64,000 nucleotides of DNA from Isoetes taiwanensis (Eukaryota; Streptophyta; Lycopodiopsida; Isoetales; Isoetaceae), in NCBI GenBank assembly GCA_021234155.1, contig JAJEKV010000008.1:2106307-2170306 (forward strand), in the 5' to 3' direction. Positions 1 to 11,107 of the stretch are shown here, in pieces (position 1 is the stretch's first letter; every line of letters begins with the position of its first letter). Below the pieces are notes generated by a model. That model was not told the origin of the DNA. It did not search any database and saw nothing but the letters and a program-made list of their open reading frames with translations. Position numbers and translations under genes: made by a program.

Positions 1-1
1 T

Positions 2-583
2 CCTCAACAGATTTTGAGTAGGAACCGTGAAGAATCACACTTCTGGTGGATGACACCATTTTTCCTTGAGACGCTTCTGCAGTCAGTCTTTGCCTATAAA
101 TCTACATATAATTTTGTGCCCACTAGCAGCATAGACCGCAATGCTTCTAAATCAAACAAGTCCTGCTGTGTTAGTAAACTCAACCAGCTAAAACCCCTTA
201 CCTTTCACTTGGTGTATGTCTGCCTAGTCATTGTCATTCTATGCTGGCAATTATACGTGGCTTATACACGTGGAGGCATCCACAATTGCAGGGAGGTGTC
301 CTTTATTGGTGGTATTTCGATTTTTCTCCTCACCACATGTATCCATATGTTGGTTCCAGTATTCTATGTTGTATGGCCTACTAGCTTTTCTCCTTCCCTT
401 CGAAGATCCCTCCTCAAGTATGATGTAAATGGGGTGCCTCAGTTCTCCGAGAATGACTACATTCCTAAATGGCATTTTCCTATAGTTTTTTATGAAGCCA
501 TGTCCTATGCCACTATTGCTTTTTGGGTTGGAGTGCTTTATGTACTCCTTTCAGAGATGGATATCAAGTGGTGCAAACATTAA
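2..583 (+). CDS. C-terminal part of a multi-pass membrane protein, possibly a GT2 (cellulose-synthase-like) glycosyltransferase
   Basis: The frame is open from the first base of the window to a TAA at 581-583, so this is a 3' end whose start lies to the left. The roughly 190 visible residues contain at least three strongly hydrophobic segments (about residues 62-82, 95-122 and 155-180 counted from base 14). Near the left edge stands FFLETLLQSVFAYKSTYNF, whose spacing recalls the segment after the QxxRW motif of processive GT2 enzymes, where an interfacial helix and LQ are followed by NF and a Thr/Ser patch. No catalytic D residues fall inside the window, so the family is an inference from this pattern alone. 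The downstream 100 bases are AT-rich, as expected for a plant 3' UTR. It could instead be another multispan protein. Confidence 0.5.
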   Translation, partial: PQQILSRNREESHFWWMTPFFLETLLQSVFAYKSTYNFVPTSSIDRNASKSNKSCCVSKLNQLKPLTFHLVYVCLVIVILCWQLYVAYTRGGIHNCREVSFIGGISIFLLTTCIHMLVPVFYVVWPTSFSPSLRRSLLKYDVNGVPQFSENDYIPKWHFPIVFYEAMSYATIAFWVGVLYVLLSEMDIKWCKH

Positions 584-968
584 GCAATTAACCTCTGGAC
601 GCCCTTTGAAATGCACCTTGAAAATTGGCAACAACTTCTATGACCAAAACCATACATCCATCTATTACCCAATCAATTAAATGTCCCTTTCTTAATTCTT
701 ACTGAACTCTTGGAGCCTTTTTATTTTTTTCCTTTTTTTGAAAGATATTTTCATTCAAAGCATGTTGTAGGTACATCTTAATTCTATGTGATAACGATGC
801 ATCTATATATCAATAACGATTATGTGGAGTTAATCACATAGCAGAAACATAAACTTTCTATATCACAAACGACTAAAAAAATTGTTCCACAATTGCTGGC
901 CCAACCTTTGATCAGTCAAATTGTGGTCCAACCTTTGATCGGTCATAGGATAGCTCATGAGTTTGGAT
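584..968. other. AT-rich intergenic stretch with a short direct repeat
   Basis: No gene is visible. At about 898-945 the phrase CCAACCTTTGATC occurs twice about 31 bases apart, a small local duplication. The first 100 bases may be the 3' UTR of the membrane-protein gene. Confidence 0.4.
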
Positions 969-1128
969 CTAAGAGAGAATAAGGTCCTACAGAGGAATGC
1001 CCTGTATTTCTAAGAGAACACAAATTAATATCAATGCATTCCATGCTATCTAAGAGAGAATAAATTCCTGCAGGAATGCCTGTAATTTTAAGAGAACACA
1101 AATTAATATCAATGCATTCCATAAAATA
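969..1128. repeat. Two-copy tandem repeat, unit about 81 bp
   Basis: Two adjacent copies begin CTAAGAGAGAATAA at 969 and 1050. Both continue through CAGGAATGCC-like sequence to AGAGAACACAAATTAATATC and end at AATGCATTCCA. They differ by a few substitutions and short indels, so the duplication is old but clear. No coding role is seen. Confidence 0.8.
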
Positions 1129-1451
1129 GCATTCGATTATTCGATCACTCATGGGACACACGAGACTACCTTGTTCGTCAAATTTGCTGACCGCATGGTT
1201 AGTCCTCGAAGCTCTATTCAATTATATGCCAAATGAGTTCTCGCGACTTTTTAGAGGGAGTCGGTTCTTCCAAACCCGCTTTCTACATATATTTCAAATC
1301 ATTCTCATCAAACCGCAAGGACCATTTAGAATTATAACCTAAAACACCTCGTTGGAATGAAGGAGTTTATAACAATTGGAAACAGAGCAATGTTCTACCA
1401 AGGCCACATGAGTTATCAAAATATTGCCCATCATTAGTCTTGCATATTCGG

Positions 1452-1610
1452 GTTTAATGGCTTGTCCATTGGGTTAGCAATTAAAAGATCTTGTGTTCAA
1501 GTCCCCGGGGTCATCATATGTCCTCATGGATGCCAATATGGCATGATGTTAAAATACTATCCATAGTAGGGGATGTTCCCTACCACCAGTTGCCAAATTT
1601 CTCTCTCTTG
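1452..1610 (+). mobile_element. Possible tRNA-derived SINE head
   Basis: The stretch TGGCTTGTCCATTGGGTTAG resembles an RNA polymerase III A box. About 30 bases later GTTCAAGTCC fits the B-box consensus GWTCRANNC, followed by CCCGGGG. The spacing is tRNA-like, but no full cloverleaf with a paired acceptor stem is evident, so a SINE head or decayed tRNA is likelier than a working tRNA. A pyrimidine-rich CTCTCTCTTG near 1601 may be the far end. This rests on the two boxes only. Confidence 0.35.
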
Positions 1611-1816
1611 TTCAGGCAGTCCTTTTGAAGTCCTCTCATGATAAAAGTGTGCTTTCGTGAATACCACCACCAAGAAAATTAATTCCTAGTGATCACCATC
1701 TCCTTTGATTCCTTATGTCCACCAAAGAAAAAAGAGGTTTCACATCACTATTAGTTTCTATGGCTAACCACCAAACATGCATTGCAATCGAAAGTGACAA
1801 TTCTCTCTTTCGGTTG

Positions 1817-2215
1817 TTATAAGCTCCTCATTGGCTCCCATGCCTTGAATAAACCTTTCAAAAAGGCGGAAGCCTGGAAAAGCTTCAACTTATAGAAGTG
1901 AGCCCATAGCAATGCAACCTGCATGGAAAGGTTTTCCGCATGGAATGCAATGTAATAATGATTGATTCGACAACTGTAGACCTGGAAAGTCACATCCTTC
2001 ATTCAATATCTGCCAAATGAACTTGCTCACCAAAATTTTGCTATGTAGAGCTATGTCTAGCATTCCAAGTCCACCACCCTTTTTAGAAGTAAAACATCTA
2101 TTCCACATCACCTTGACATCCACGCCTTCTTCACTGCCACCCCATATAAATTTCTTATTGAGGTCATTAACTGTTGTGTGATGTTCTTTGGTATTGTAAT
2201 GCTTGAGGACGAGCA
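1817..2215 (-). pseudogene. LINE reverse transcriptase C-terminal fragment
   Basis: Reading leftward, the frame gives a KKFIWGG block, then W-R-C, then KKGGGLGMLDI and a following W-I-L region. This is the familiar segment of plant LINE ORF2 just after the polymerase domain and before the zinc-binding zf-RVT region, commonly FLWGG...W...C.P...GGLGI. Only about 70 residues are recognisable, and neither the catalytic YADD nor the endonuclease is nearby. It is therefore a short 5'-truncated remnant. The right-hand part of the same open frame (2216-2315) does not resemble LINE protein. Confidence 0.75.
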
Positions 2216-2387
2216 TAGTTCTAGTGGGAGAGATTGTAACGGACCCATGGGAGACCGCTCGAGTGGAACTGAGTGGTGTGTTCCCGAGACACCGGTAGCG
2301 TCTTAGCACTAACATGAAGATGTAAGTAATGTTACCATTATATAAGAGTGCATTTTCAATGGTGAAATAAATGATTATGCGCTAGGA

Positions 2388-2445
2388 ATACATGCATGCA
2401 ATGTGTGTCCATGCATGTAGTGTGTGCATGCATGCAAGGTCATTG
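2388..2445. repeat. Cluster of CATGCATG-type motifs
   Basis: Within 58 bases the self-complementary motif CATGCA(TG) occurs four times, separated by TGTGTG runs. The same core is the plant RY element bound by B3 factors, but no gene starts close by. It may simply be a short purine-pyrimidine alternating repeat. Confidence 0.5.
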
Positions 2446-4870
2446 TTTTATGTAAGTACACCAATATTATTCTAGACTTCTTGGGAAGGAGTTTTCTATG
2501 GAAAAGAAACTTTTTTTGTTGTGGAGGATGCGCTTGCACCAGATTGATCAGAATTGAACCAAGGAGAAGAAGCAAAGTATTTCCAGGTGGGGTCCAAGTC
2601 TTACACATGGGGTTCTTGTGATGTGTATGTTTTCGTTGACGTAGTTTTGGGAAAGCTTAATGAGCTTTGATGATGGTTTGTAGATTTAATGGATTGAGGC
2701 ATGATCTGAATTGAATTAACATAATCAAAGACAGATTCTTGAATGTAAAAGAGAAGGCAAAGTAGTGCTTTTAGATTATCATCTGTGGTTTTTATATACT
2801 CATATCGTGAAGATTGATTCTGAATAGCTGAGAAATTGATGAGTTTAACACACATAATTGTATTACGGTTGGATGATGTTATTAAATTGGCTTAGGTTGT
2901 TGGTCCTTACAAGTATATATCATGTCGGTGATTTAATCGTTCTAGGAGGATGGGATCATACTTACTATTGTCAATGTAGCTTGTTGTTAATGTTGCATTT
3001 AATTAAAGTAATTATGATTTATCATATCTCTCATTTGGTTGGCTTAGTAAAGTACAATTATGCATGCATGGATTATTGTTAAAAGCATGTTTTGGGGATG
3101 TATCTTGGTGTGGTTGGTTACCCACTAATATGGCATTATAGTTTGCTACACAATTTGGTTGACATTGAGAATCCCTTGTTAGAATATGCTATGATATATT
3201 TTTATGCAAAGTGCTATAATAATATTGGAATGCTCTATGATATAATCCTCTGGGGCGGGAGTCTAGGTGCGATGGTCTAGACTCGCGATTATTGCACAAT
3301 GATATGTGAATGGTTTATTTGGAACATCGGGCGTTAGTACCTTAGGGTACAATGTCTTGCACAGTTAAGTGGTCCTCCAATGCTGGACGCAGCGTGGATG
3401 GGTATGTACACACGTGGTTTACCCCCCCTCTATGTCATTGGCTTTGATGGTAGGAGTTGACCATGCTCAGACCTAGAGGAATATTGGTTGTTGTCTATGT
3501 TGCCATGGTTGTGAAGTTATTATTATGTTAATTGGAACATTTTGTATTGAATTGCAATGGTTGTAGTATGTAGTAGATACCCAGGGGTTTCACTCTATAT
3601 AATCCGAGATAGACCATGTCGTTAACAATATGGTGTTTTTTTAAGTAGTTTCGTATCATTATACATAGGAGTAAAATATGGTTTCATGGATTTTGAATGC
3701 GACGTGCAACGAAAAGGGTTTAGATGTTTGGCGGGATGAGCATTTCATATCGCACGGAGTGAATGGGCTAATTTCTGGCAAGATATAGGAGGGAGCTTAT
3801 ATTTCATGTTCCGGGAGTACAAGGTTCTTCCTTTATTTACTATTTGTAATTGTTTCTTTGTATATTTGTAATTTGTATTGACCTATTGCATAGATCGTTT
3901 TTTCCTGTTAACAATCCTTCCCCGGCCCCTCCCAAGTGATCAAATTGGGTCCGAGTTCAGTTCAAATTTGAAGTGATGTAGAAAAAAAGATATTCATTGA
4001 ATGAACAAACGTGACGGATGCTGGGCTAGATTTCAGATTTCAGGTTGGAAAGTCTGAGATCTATCTTGAAATGACACGTTTGGAATGTCCGATGCTAGGA
4101 TGCAAAGTGAAAATGGATATTGGTTTGTTCATACTGAGTCACAAGCCCTCAATTCAAAGTTGGAAACGAATAACAAAATGCAATGGAGTTGGTCAAGCTG
4201 ATGCCAAATAAATTGGCATTATTTGGCATTCTTGGTTTAAGCCACAGATTGTGGTTCATCTTTAAAGGAAATTCACCCAATTTATTGATATATTTCATTC
4301 TATCTTAACAAGGGTATTGGTCAGATATTCTCCAAAGCACTTTGCCATTGTCGACCCTGGGACAGACTAAAAATCTTAAGGCCACTCCTGCAACTTGACT
4401 TCTTCTCAGATGACAAATATCAGATCTCGGGATTTTGTGTCCATGTCATCACAACGTGCATTCACATGCTAGAAGTTATACAACTACTTACACGTAATTG
4501 TCTTTATTACACTACTTATTGTGCTCTTATAAGCTGAACATCTATCCATTACAGAACAATATAATGCTTTCATTTCAGTTTTTTCTATTAGAAGGTATTT
4601 AGAATGTTATTAATTAACTAAGAACAGACATTAACGACTGGCAACATGATCAGGGGAAATAGCCTCTTCTGTAGTAAGTGGGTATGAAATCCCAAATGTG
4701 GCAAAGGAGGAAATAATGGTCACTAGGGATCTTGAAAATTAGGCAGCCTTTTGCATTAACTTTAAGACCCCTGGGTTATTGTTTTTGTTCCAATTTTCAA
4801 GGCCTTTGTGGGTCTTATAGCTCCTTAATCTGCTTACAAACTTTTCAATTATGACTAGATTATAGTAACA
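2446..4870. other. Gene-poor stretch, nothing recognised
   Basis: About 2.4 kb of AT-rich sequence with only short unsupported open frames. No transposon motif, RNA gene or exon-like block with family similarity was found. Confidence 0.4.
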
Positions 4871-5099
4871 TGCATGCATTCTTCTTTGTATTTAAGTTTG
4901 ATTAGTATCAACAGAAAGAATGAGGAGTCAATGAGAGCAATAAGCAGAGATCATGTTTTTCGAAATTCCGCAGAATGAGGCAAGTTTTAGGACTGTCTTT
5001 ATTTGTCTTTATTCTGCCCGGCTCCACGTTCTTCCAGGTTGATGTATATCCAGATTTACTTACCTTTAATGATCTATATCCGACTTTATTTTTCGTTGC

Positions 5100-5202
5100 A
5101 GCAACTCAATACAAATTCCACCTTATATGATGATGCTGAAGGTTTCGAGACATCAAATTCATTGACAGCAGAGGAAGCCAAAAGAGCTGATAGACTTTGA
5201 AA
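5100..5202 (+). other. Exon-like block of unknown protein
   Basis: After TTTTTCGTTGCAG, a good plant acceptor, an acidic frame runs QLNTNSTLYDDAEGFETSN and on to EEAKRADRL before a TGA at about 5198. The codon use looks protein-like, but I do not recognise the family. It lies about 540 bases upstream of the CDC14 exon on the same strand and could belong to the same old gene; I know no CDC14 segment that it matches. Confidence 0.3.
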
Positions 5203-5742
5203 GGGGGGGAATTCACTTGCCTACTGATGATTAAGTTCAACATGGCATGCATATTTTTTCTATTTGTCTTCTTTATGTATTCTTTGGGCTCTTTTAAGTC
5301 AACGCTTTTATTTGGCAGAGAAACTGGACCAAGTTACAGAGCTAAATATGAAGATTACGTGTCTAGGCAGACATTATAAGTTAATATATGGAGAAATTTG
5401 TGATTCTTCACAGAGTAAAGCCAAACATTGCCTTGTCAAGCTTGACTTAGATTTCTGTCTTGGGATCCACAAAGATTTCAGCCTTCTTTATTTGATTTAC
5501 TATATAAACTTATGCAGTTGAATTTCTAAACTAAGTTTCCTCCATATGATTATGATATGCCGTATTTCGTTGCATGAAGCAATGTTGGTAGTTTCCCATA
5601 TTGAAAGGGTCATTTCAATGTTGTCTGATTGCTGTATTCTATGGTTGTTCTTAGCTGTATTTGGTCCCTTGTATTTCATGTTTTAGAATAGTGTGCATAT
5701 CCTGTGCCATGTATGTACTCAATTCCCATAATTGCTTCTCAG

Positions 5743-5820
5743 GTGGAGAATGGAGATCTAAACTGGATGGTCCCTAACAAGCTACTTGCATTCAGTGGTC
5801 CATCTTCTCGTCGGACACAG
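5743..5820 (+). pseudogene. Single exon of a CDC14-type dual-specificity phosphatase
   Basis: The 78-base block is flanked by a pyrimidine-rich acceptor ending CAG and by the donor GTATGC. It encodes 26 residues beginning VENGDLNWMVPNKLLAFSGP. This matches the CDC14 segment just before the phosphatase loop domain, where animal proteins have [20 protein letters not shown]. CDC14 removes CDK phosphates at mitotic exit in fungi and animals. The next CDC14 block and the HCxxGxxR catalytic loop were not found downstream, so this is an isolated exon, either a gene fragment or part of a gene with very large introns. Family assignment is strong for such a short piece, and function here is doubtful. 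Confidence 0.72.
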
Positions 5821-6059
5821 GTATGCTGTCTGAGCATTGTTTTGGAACTACTCTGCAAATATCATGAAATACATTATCAAATGGATCAGAGATCAAGGTA
5901 AAGGTTTTGTTGGCGATTCGCTGGTCCATTGGAGGTGCATAAGATATTCATATGCAGTAGAAATGGCATGGCCATTTGCTGATCCGTCCTAAAATGCTCC
6001 AGAAATGAGCTGATACCGTAAACAAAGAATCCTTCTGCTTATATAGCCAAAAAAAGGGG

Positions 6060-6277
6060 AACCTTGCATTTAAGGCAAGATTTCGCTGAGGTTAACTTGA
6101 CGTAAGAAGCATTAGCCCAATCAGAATCAGAATATCCAACAATTTTATCTCCCCCACTTGCAGTATAATGAAGGCCAAGGGAAAGTGATCCAGCATTTGT
6201 AATAGAGACATCATTTCAGCTGGCAAACTCAGCTCAAACACAAGAGTTATCTGGTTCAACAAGAATAGTTCGAGCAT
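6060..6277 (-). mobile_element. Ty1/copia retrotransposon polyprotein scrap (RNase H region)
   Basis: On the minus strand the sequence reads GLHYTASGGDKIVGYSDSDW, the hallmark start of the copia RNase H region, where GL.Y..S....L.GY.DSDWA is conserved. Upstream the frame carries stops and downstream it loses similarity within about 20 codons. No integrase, protease or LTR is visible nearby, so this is a small decayed remnant. Confidence 0.75.
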
Positions 6278-6364
6278 GTTGCATCATAGTATTTGCACTC
6301 TGGTTCGGGACAGCTATTATATTTCTCAAATTCACAATACTAGGAATAAAAGAATACTAGGAAT

Positions 6365-6850
6365 AATTGTGACGCTCCCTACAAAATATACGGCGCCCGG
6401 CCGTACACTTCGCAGGAAATCCCCCATCCGGTCCCTTCTTCGCCACGCCGGCCCTCCGTCTATCCCCCACCCCATGGTACCTTTAGTGCGGGAAGGGGAC
6501 ACGAAGGTGTCTTGCGCACCCTTCCCCTATGGGCTCCTATATCAGCGGAAGCATAACAATGTCAGTACTAGCAATAGCAATACATCGAACTACCTCGAAG
6601 GGTAGCACATCCATACATCCATAGATACAATAGAGATAAACACATGCCGTAAAATATGAGAGCTCCTACCCAAGGCTCAGACTCATGGGGAGATAGACTG
6701 GCGGCTAGGCCTCAAGATAGAGCAGACCGAGTCATAACAATGGCAGGGCTGGCTTGAGACAATGGCGTGGTTGACCACTCCATCCGCCCCTCCCCGTGCA
6801 TATTTTTGCGGATGGGCTAGATCGGGGGCATGACTCTAGCCTTTCGGATA
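6365..6850. repeat. GC-rich interspersed repeat, copy 1 (related to 58.34-58.6 kb)
   Basis: This stretch is much richer in GC than its surroundings. It shares with 58340-58600 an ordered set of phrases: GGCCCTCCGTC, ACACGAAGGTGTC (ACACAGAGGTGTC in the other copy), CTATGGG, and ATCAGCGGAAGCATA followed by a GTAGCACATCCAT-like segment. The order and spacing are kept, so they are diverged copies of one repeat, probably a noncoding transposon region such as an LTR or UTR. No coding motif is seen. Confidence 0.6.
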
Positions 6851-6878
6851 CGCAATCTTGTGGCATCACCCGTCGAGA

Positions 6879-8645
6879 CTACTCCGGGTTGCATCTCCCC
6901 AGTTCGTCAATAGAATATTGCTCTCTGGCAACGAGGTTCCTTCTAGTCGTGATGAAGCACGAAAACTCATAAAGGCACTTGGTTTTGAGTATGAAAGTAT
7001 TCATGTATGTCCAAATGAGTGTACCTTGTATTACAAGGACACTAAAGATATGGTAAAATGCCCTAAATGCAATGAATTGAGGTATCGTAGTGATGTCCAA
7101 GGCTCCGCCATCCCACACAAGGTATTGCGCTATTTTCCTATAATTCCTAGACTCTCCCACATCTTTCGAACAAAGGAAAATGCTACCTTAATGGGATGGC
7201 ATGCGAGTCAACGTAGTTCAGATGGAGTCATGCGCATTCCTGCTGATTCTGAGGCTTGGAGATTTATTCATGAAAGATGGTCAGAATTTGAAAAGGAACC
7301 TAGACATGTTCACTTTGGTCTTGCAACGGATGGTTTTAATCCTTTTTCACAACGGGCTGCCTCATGGTCTACTTGGCCAGTCATGCTTGTAAATTACAAT
7401 ATACCTCCAGAGGAATCTATTAAACGGGAACATGTGAGTATGATTATTCCAGGTTTTCACTTTTGCCACTCATTAACAAATTTTTCATATATATGCATGA
7501 AATCTTACAATGATTGACTAATGAACATTGGTAATGCAAGTCCATCGCAACCAAAACAATTTAATGTCTATCTTTTGCCCCTAGTTGATAAATTGCAACA
7601 ATTATGGAAGGGGATCCCCATGGTTGATATCTCTAAAACCAAATCTAAGGAGCAAAAGTTTTTATTAAAGGCTATCTTAATGTGGACCATGCATATGACT
7701 ATCCTGGCCTTAGCATATGTACAGCTATACATTTTTCTTTGTTTACGTGGAGAATGATTTGTAATTATAATGTTATATTTGTAGGCTTGCAAACAAAAGG
7801 GAAATATGCTTGTGTGCGTTGTGGTGGTCAAATCACCTCAAGATATTCTACGTCTATGAAAAAACGGTATATGAGGGCCATGAGAAATTTTTACCTATGG
7901 ATCATCCACTTCGAAAAGGGGCACACCGGGAAACTTGTATCTCAAAGTGCATGACCACAAAAGATTGGCAAAATGAATGGGGACGTGCAGAGGACAAGGC
8001 GTGGGAGGAGGCTGAAGATGCATGTGCTTTATACGAACGAAGGTCCCGATGACATCAAGATCAAGCCCCCCAAGGGTGTGAAACGTCTTTCCATACTTTA
8101 TGAGCTATCATATTGGTCAGAGTTGAAGTACACATCTCTCTTGGATCCTATGCACATCATAAAAAATATTTCAGATTCGATATGGAAGCATATAGTGGGT
8201 AAGAAGGATACACTTGGTGCTCGAGATGATTGTTTACAGGTGTATTCCCGACGCAATGCTATCTTGAGGGACCCAAAATCTCGTCCACCATGGGTTATGA
8301 GTAGTCAGAACATACAGATTGTGCGAGAATCCATCAAGAAAGTGAGGATGCCAACTGGGTATTGCTCGTCATTTCAAAGGTGTTGGACAAAGGATGGTAA
8401 GTTAGCAGGACTCAAGTCCCATGAGTACCACAAGTTGTTGGCGGTAAGTTATTATATTGCAAGTTTATGCCTAGTGCTTCTTATTCATGTCAAGCATGTT
8501 TATACTTTCATTTATATAGGAGGTATTTTGTATTATTTATGCCGTTATGCTCATTCTTGCAGGAGGTTTTGCCCATAGTTCTATAAGACAGATTGCCTCC
8601 CAAGGTTTGTGAGCCTATTTATAAATTGGCCAAGCTATGCAAGTA
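6879..8645 (+). pseudogene. CACTA (En/Spm) transposase, Transposase_21 plus DUF4218 region, decayed
   Basis: The frame from about 6879 carries, in order, CPNECTLYYKD, a zinc-like CPKCNELRY, VLRYFPIIPRL, GWHASQRSSDGVMRIPADSE, HFGLATDGFNPF and STWPVMLVNYNIPP. These are the ordered hallmarks of plant CACTA TnpD/Transposase_21 proteins. An intron-like gap follows, then FNVYLLPLVDKLQQLW, LMWTMH and, near 7780, a QTKGKYACVRCGGQ block. From about 8070, in another frame, come LLDPMHIIKNISDSIWKHI and GLKSHEYHKLLA, which are DUF4218 signatures, with a small exon near 8562 (EVLPIVL). Several frame changes and stops (about 7930, 8050 and 8579) show that it cannot encode a continuous protein as read. The family cuts and pastes element DNA; CACTA termini were not located. 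Confidence 0.85.
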
Positions 8646-8705
8646 AATTCAAATATATCTTTGGTTACCTTTGTTCCATGTTAAATATAGATTCTATGCA
8701 TTACA

Positions 8706-9471
8706 GATGGATATCATTGAAGGAGATCAACAGAAGTGACGACGAAGTTGGTTCTGTGACCGAGAGGCAGATCGCATATGGGCCTTCGGCATGGGTAAGA
8801 TAGTTTTATTATTAATACATTTTAGTAAAAATGACTTAACTTCGTTTCTGTAATATGTAGGTTTCACTATACAATGGATACATTTGCAATGGGCGACATT
8901 TTCGTGTGCAAAAAAGGGATGAAGTTTGTGTCACCTTTGACGGTGGAGTTATGTCTACTTTCATAGTTAAAAGTCGTGCAAGTGCAAAAGACAAGAATAT
9001 GATTGGGGCTGACATTGAGTATGTTGGAAAGATACAACAATAATAGAGCTTGACTTTAGAAATTTTACTAAAGTCATGTTTTGAATTAGATGGTATGATG
9101 CACAACTACGAGGCAAAGGTGCCACATTTCGTCAAGATTCCAATGGTTTAGTGCTCATCAATTCCAAGCGGTCGATTCCAGAAGACAACGAACCTTATAT
9201 TTTTCCAGAGAAGTGTGAACATGTATACCTACATCCTGCACCTAATGATCGAGATTGGCTATATGTGATGCATGTCAATCCACGGCAACAAAGAGATTAT
9301 GAAGCGGTTATTGAACCACCTTCTACTTCATTAGATGATCATACTATAGGTATGGAGGATGAGAGTGAGGTACCATTGGTGGCTGAGGTAGAAGGCATTG
9401 GTATAGAAGAAACATTAACAAATGAAGCGGACGACAGGGGTGAGGACATAAATAATATTTGTTTTTCTTGA
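8706..9471 (+). pseudogene. CACTA element C-terminal region (DUF4216-like)
   Basis: After an acceptor near 8861 the sequence reads VSLYNGYICNGRHFRV and, after about 45 codons and one frame change, IIELDFRNFTKVMF, a stop, then IRWYDAQ. This corresponds to the conserved DUF4216 pattern I-E-L-D-(Y/F)...V-L-F-K-C-RWYD. It continues through an open frame to a TGA at 9469-9471 with an acidic tail. DUF4216 normally follows Transposase_21 and DUF4218 in CACTA genes, so it belongs with the upstream block. A one-base frameshift around 9040 and the stop before RWYD show decay. Confidence 0.8.
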
Positions 9472-11107
9472 TATTGATGGGGATGATGGCACTCTAGAGC
9501 AAGAAATTTGTATTGGTCAAGATTTATATGTAAACCCGGAAGAACCATCATCGCTCCATCATCTAACACTAATACCTTAAATCTATCTTGTGGATAATCC
9601 ATAGACAATGCAACCAAAATGCTATCTCTGAGAAAACCGATTGGTTTTGCAACGTGGCAACAGGATGTCCTTCGGTCCGGATAATCCCTTTCATCACCGA
9701 CAATGGAGGTGGTTCCTTGGGATTGGTATTTGGTGGCAATAACGGATCAATGCATGCTATGAAGGCTGCAGAGAAAATATCCATATTCGCATAGCAATAT
9801 TACCGGTGATACGGAGAATATAGGATTGCTTTGTATTCTCTTATATACAACGAGGATTTGAACCGAGATAAGCTATGAAGGAACCAATATGGGCGAATAC
9901 CATGAAGGCGACACACTATTGGTCTTATTACAATTAACTAAAAGCATAAACTTTGCATTGGTTTGCGGTGATGGGCGTACTATTGGGTGCCTTTGGATCG
10001 TAATGGCCTTTCGGCCCTTTCGTTCTTGGCAAACCAAAGATGACATGGTCTATGTTGCGTTTGAGGTATATTTGAGGACACATGATTCATATCCTACTTG
10101 TTATTTTTGAATCGTTGCTATTGATATTATAGGTTGGAGTTCTCAATATTGACGACTCCTTTGTGGTTTCAAAAGGTCGACTCGGACCGGGGATGATGAT
10201 TGTCGTGGATTTAGATCTTTGGGCGGGTGTGTCTATGCAAAATGAATGTGATGATTACCCTCGGGTTAATTACCTTTATTAATCATGTATTCCATGCTTG
10301 AGGTTTCTAAAAATCTGACAATGAAGAAAAATGTGTTGCTCTTTCATATAAGCAAACTTGTTCGTTGCCAATTGTTAAATTTTTTTCATTGGTCACGTTT
10401 GACCCAAGAGGCTTTTTAAAGCGGCGGATGTAATACTCGGCTCCTTTGAACAATTTCTTTGTAAAATAGTTAAAGGGTATCACGTAGTCAAAGGTTGTTT
10501 TAGAATGAAGTTACATTTTATGCTAGTTATTGTTGTTTTACGCACTCTGTGATTACCATATTAGAAGTGAATATGGTCTTACCTTTTGTTGCCACATGAA
10601 CTTGTGATGGGATATACATGAGGCTTACACTTTCATGATCTCAATAGGGCATTTGGTTATTCAGTGAAGACATTCAAATGGTGATTGAGAATATGGCTTC
10701 TCAAGGAAAAGAGCCAACATTGCATGGGCGATGATATACCCTTGGCTGTTCTATCTCCAGGGCCTCATATCTTTGTATGACTACTTCAAGCAACGGTTTG
10801 CCGGATATGAGTTCGGGGAATCCAATGGTGATACAAATAACTAGCAAACTCTTTCCTTTAAAATTAAGTTACAATAGAGACTAATTTGGACTTTAATTTT
10901 TAGGTGGCCAGTAGTTGTGGTTCTTACGCTTCTGCTTTGATTGCACATGCAACACTTCCCATATGAACCTAGTGGCAACAAATGTTTGCAAGAACTGAAG
11001 GTTGTAAGTTACTCTTCTAGAGATCACTTTGATGATGTTTCATTGCATTGTCTTTGAGGCATGATTCCTCTACATGAAACAAGGTGCATGAATCTATAGT
11101 CTATCTA
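9472..11107. other. Gene-poor stretch after the CACTA fragment
   Basis: Small open frames occur at 9588-9794 and 9889-10110, but neither shows a recognisable domain or a supporting splice pattern. The part just after the transposase may still be CACTA 3' sequence. No terminal inverted repeat was identified. Confidence 0.35.

Noticed and set aside
2388-2445. Seed-type RY promoter element
   Set aside because: CATGCATG repeats match the motif, but there is no gene start nearby, so a regulatory role is not supported.
5197-5521. Further CDC14 exons near the recognised one
   Set aside because: Overlapping short frames here (for example EKLDQVTELNMKITCLG) do not match any CDC14 block.
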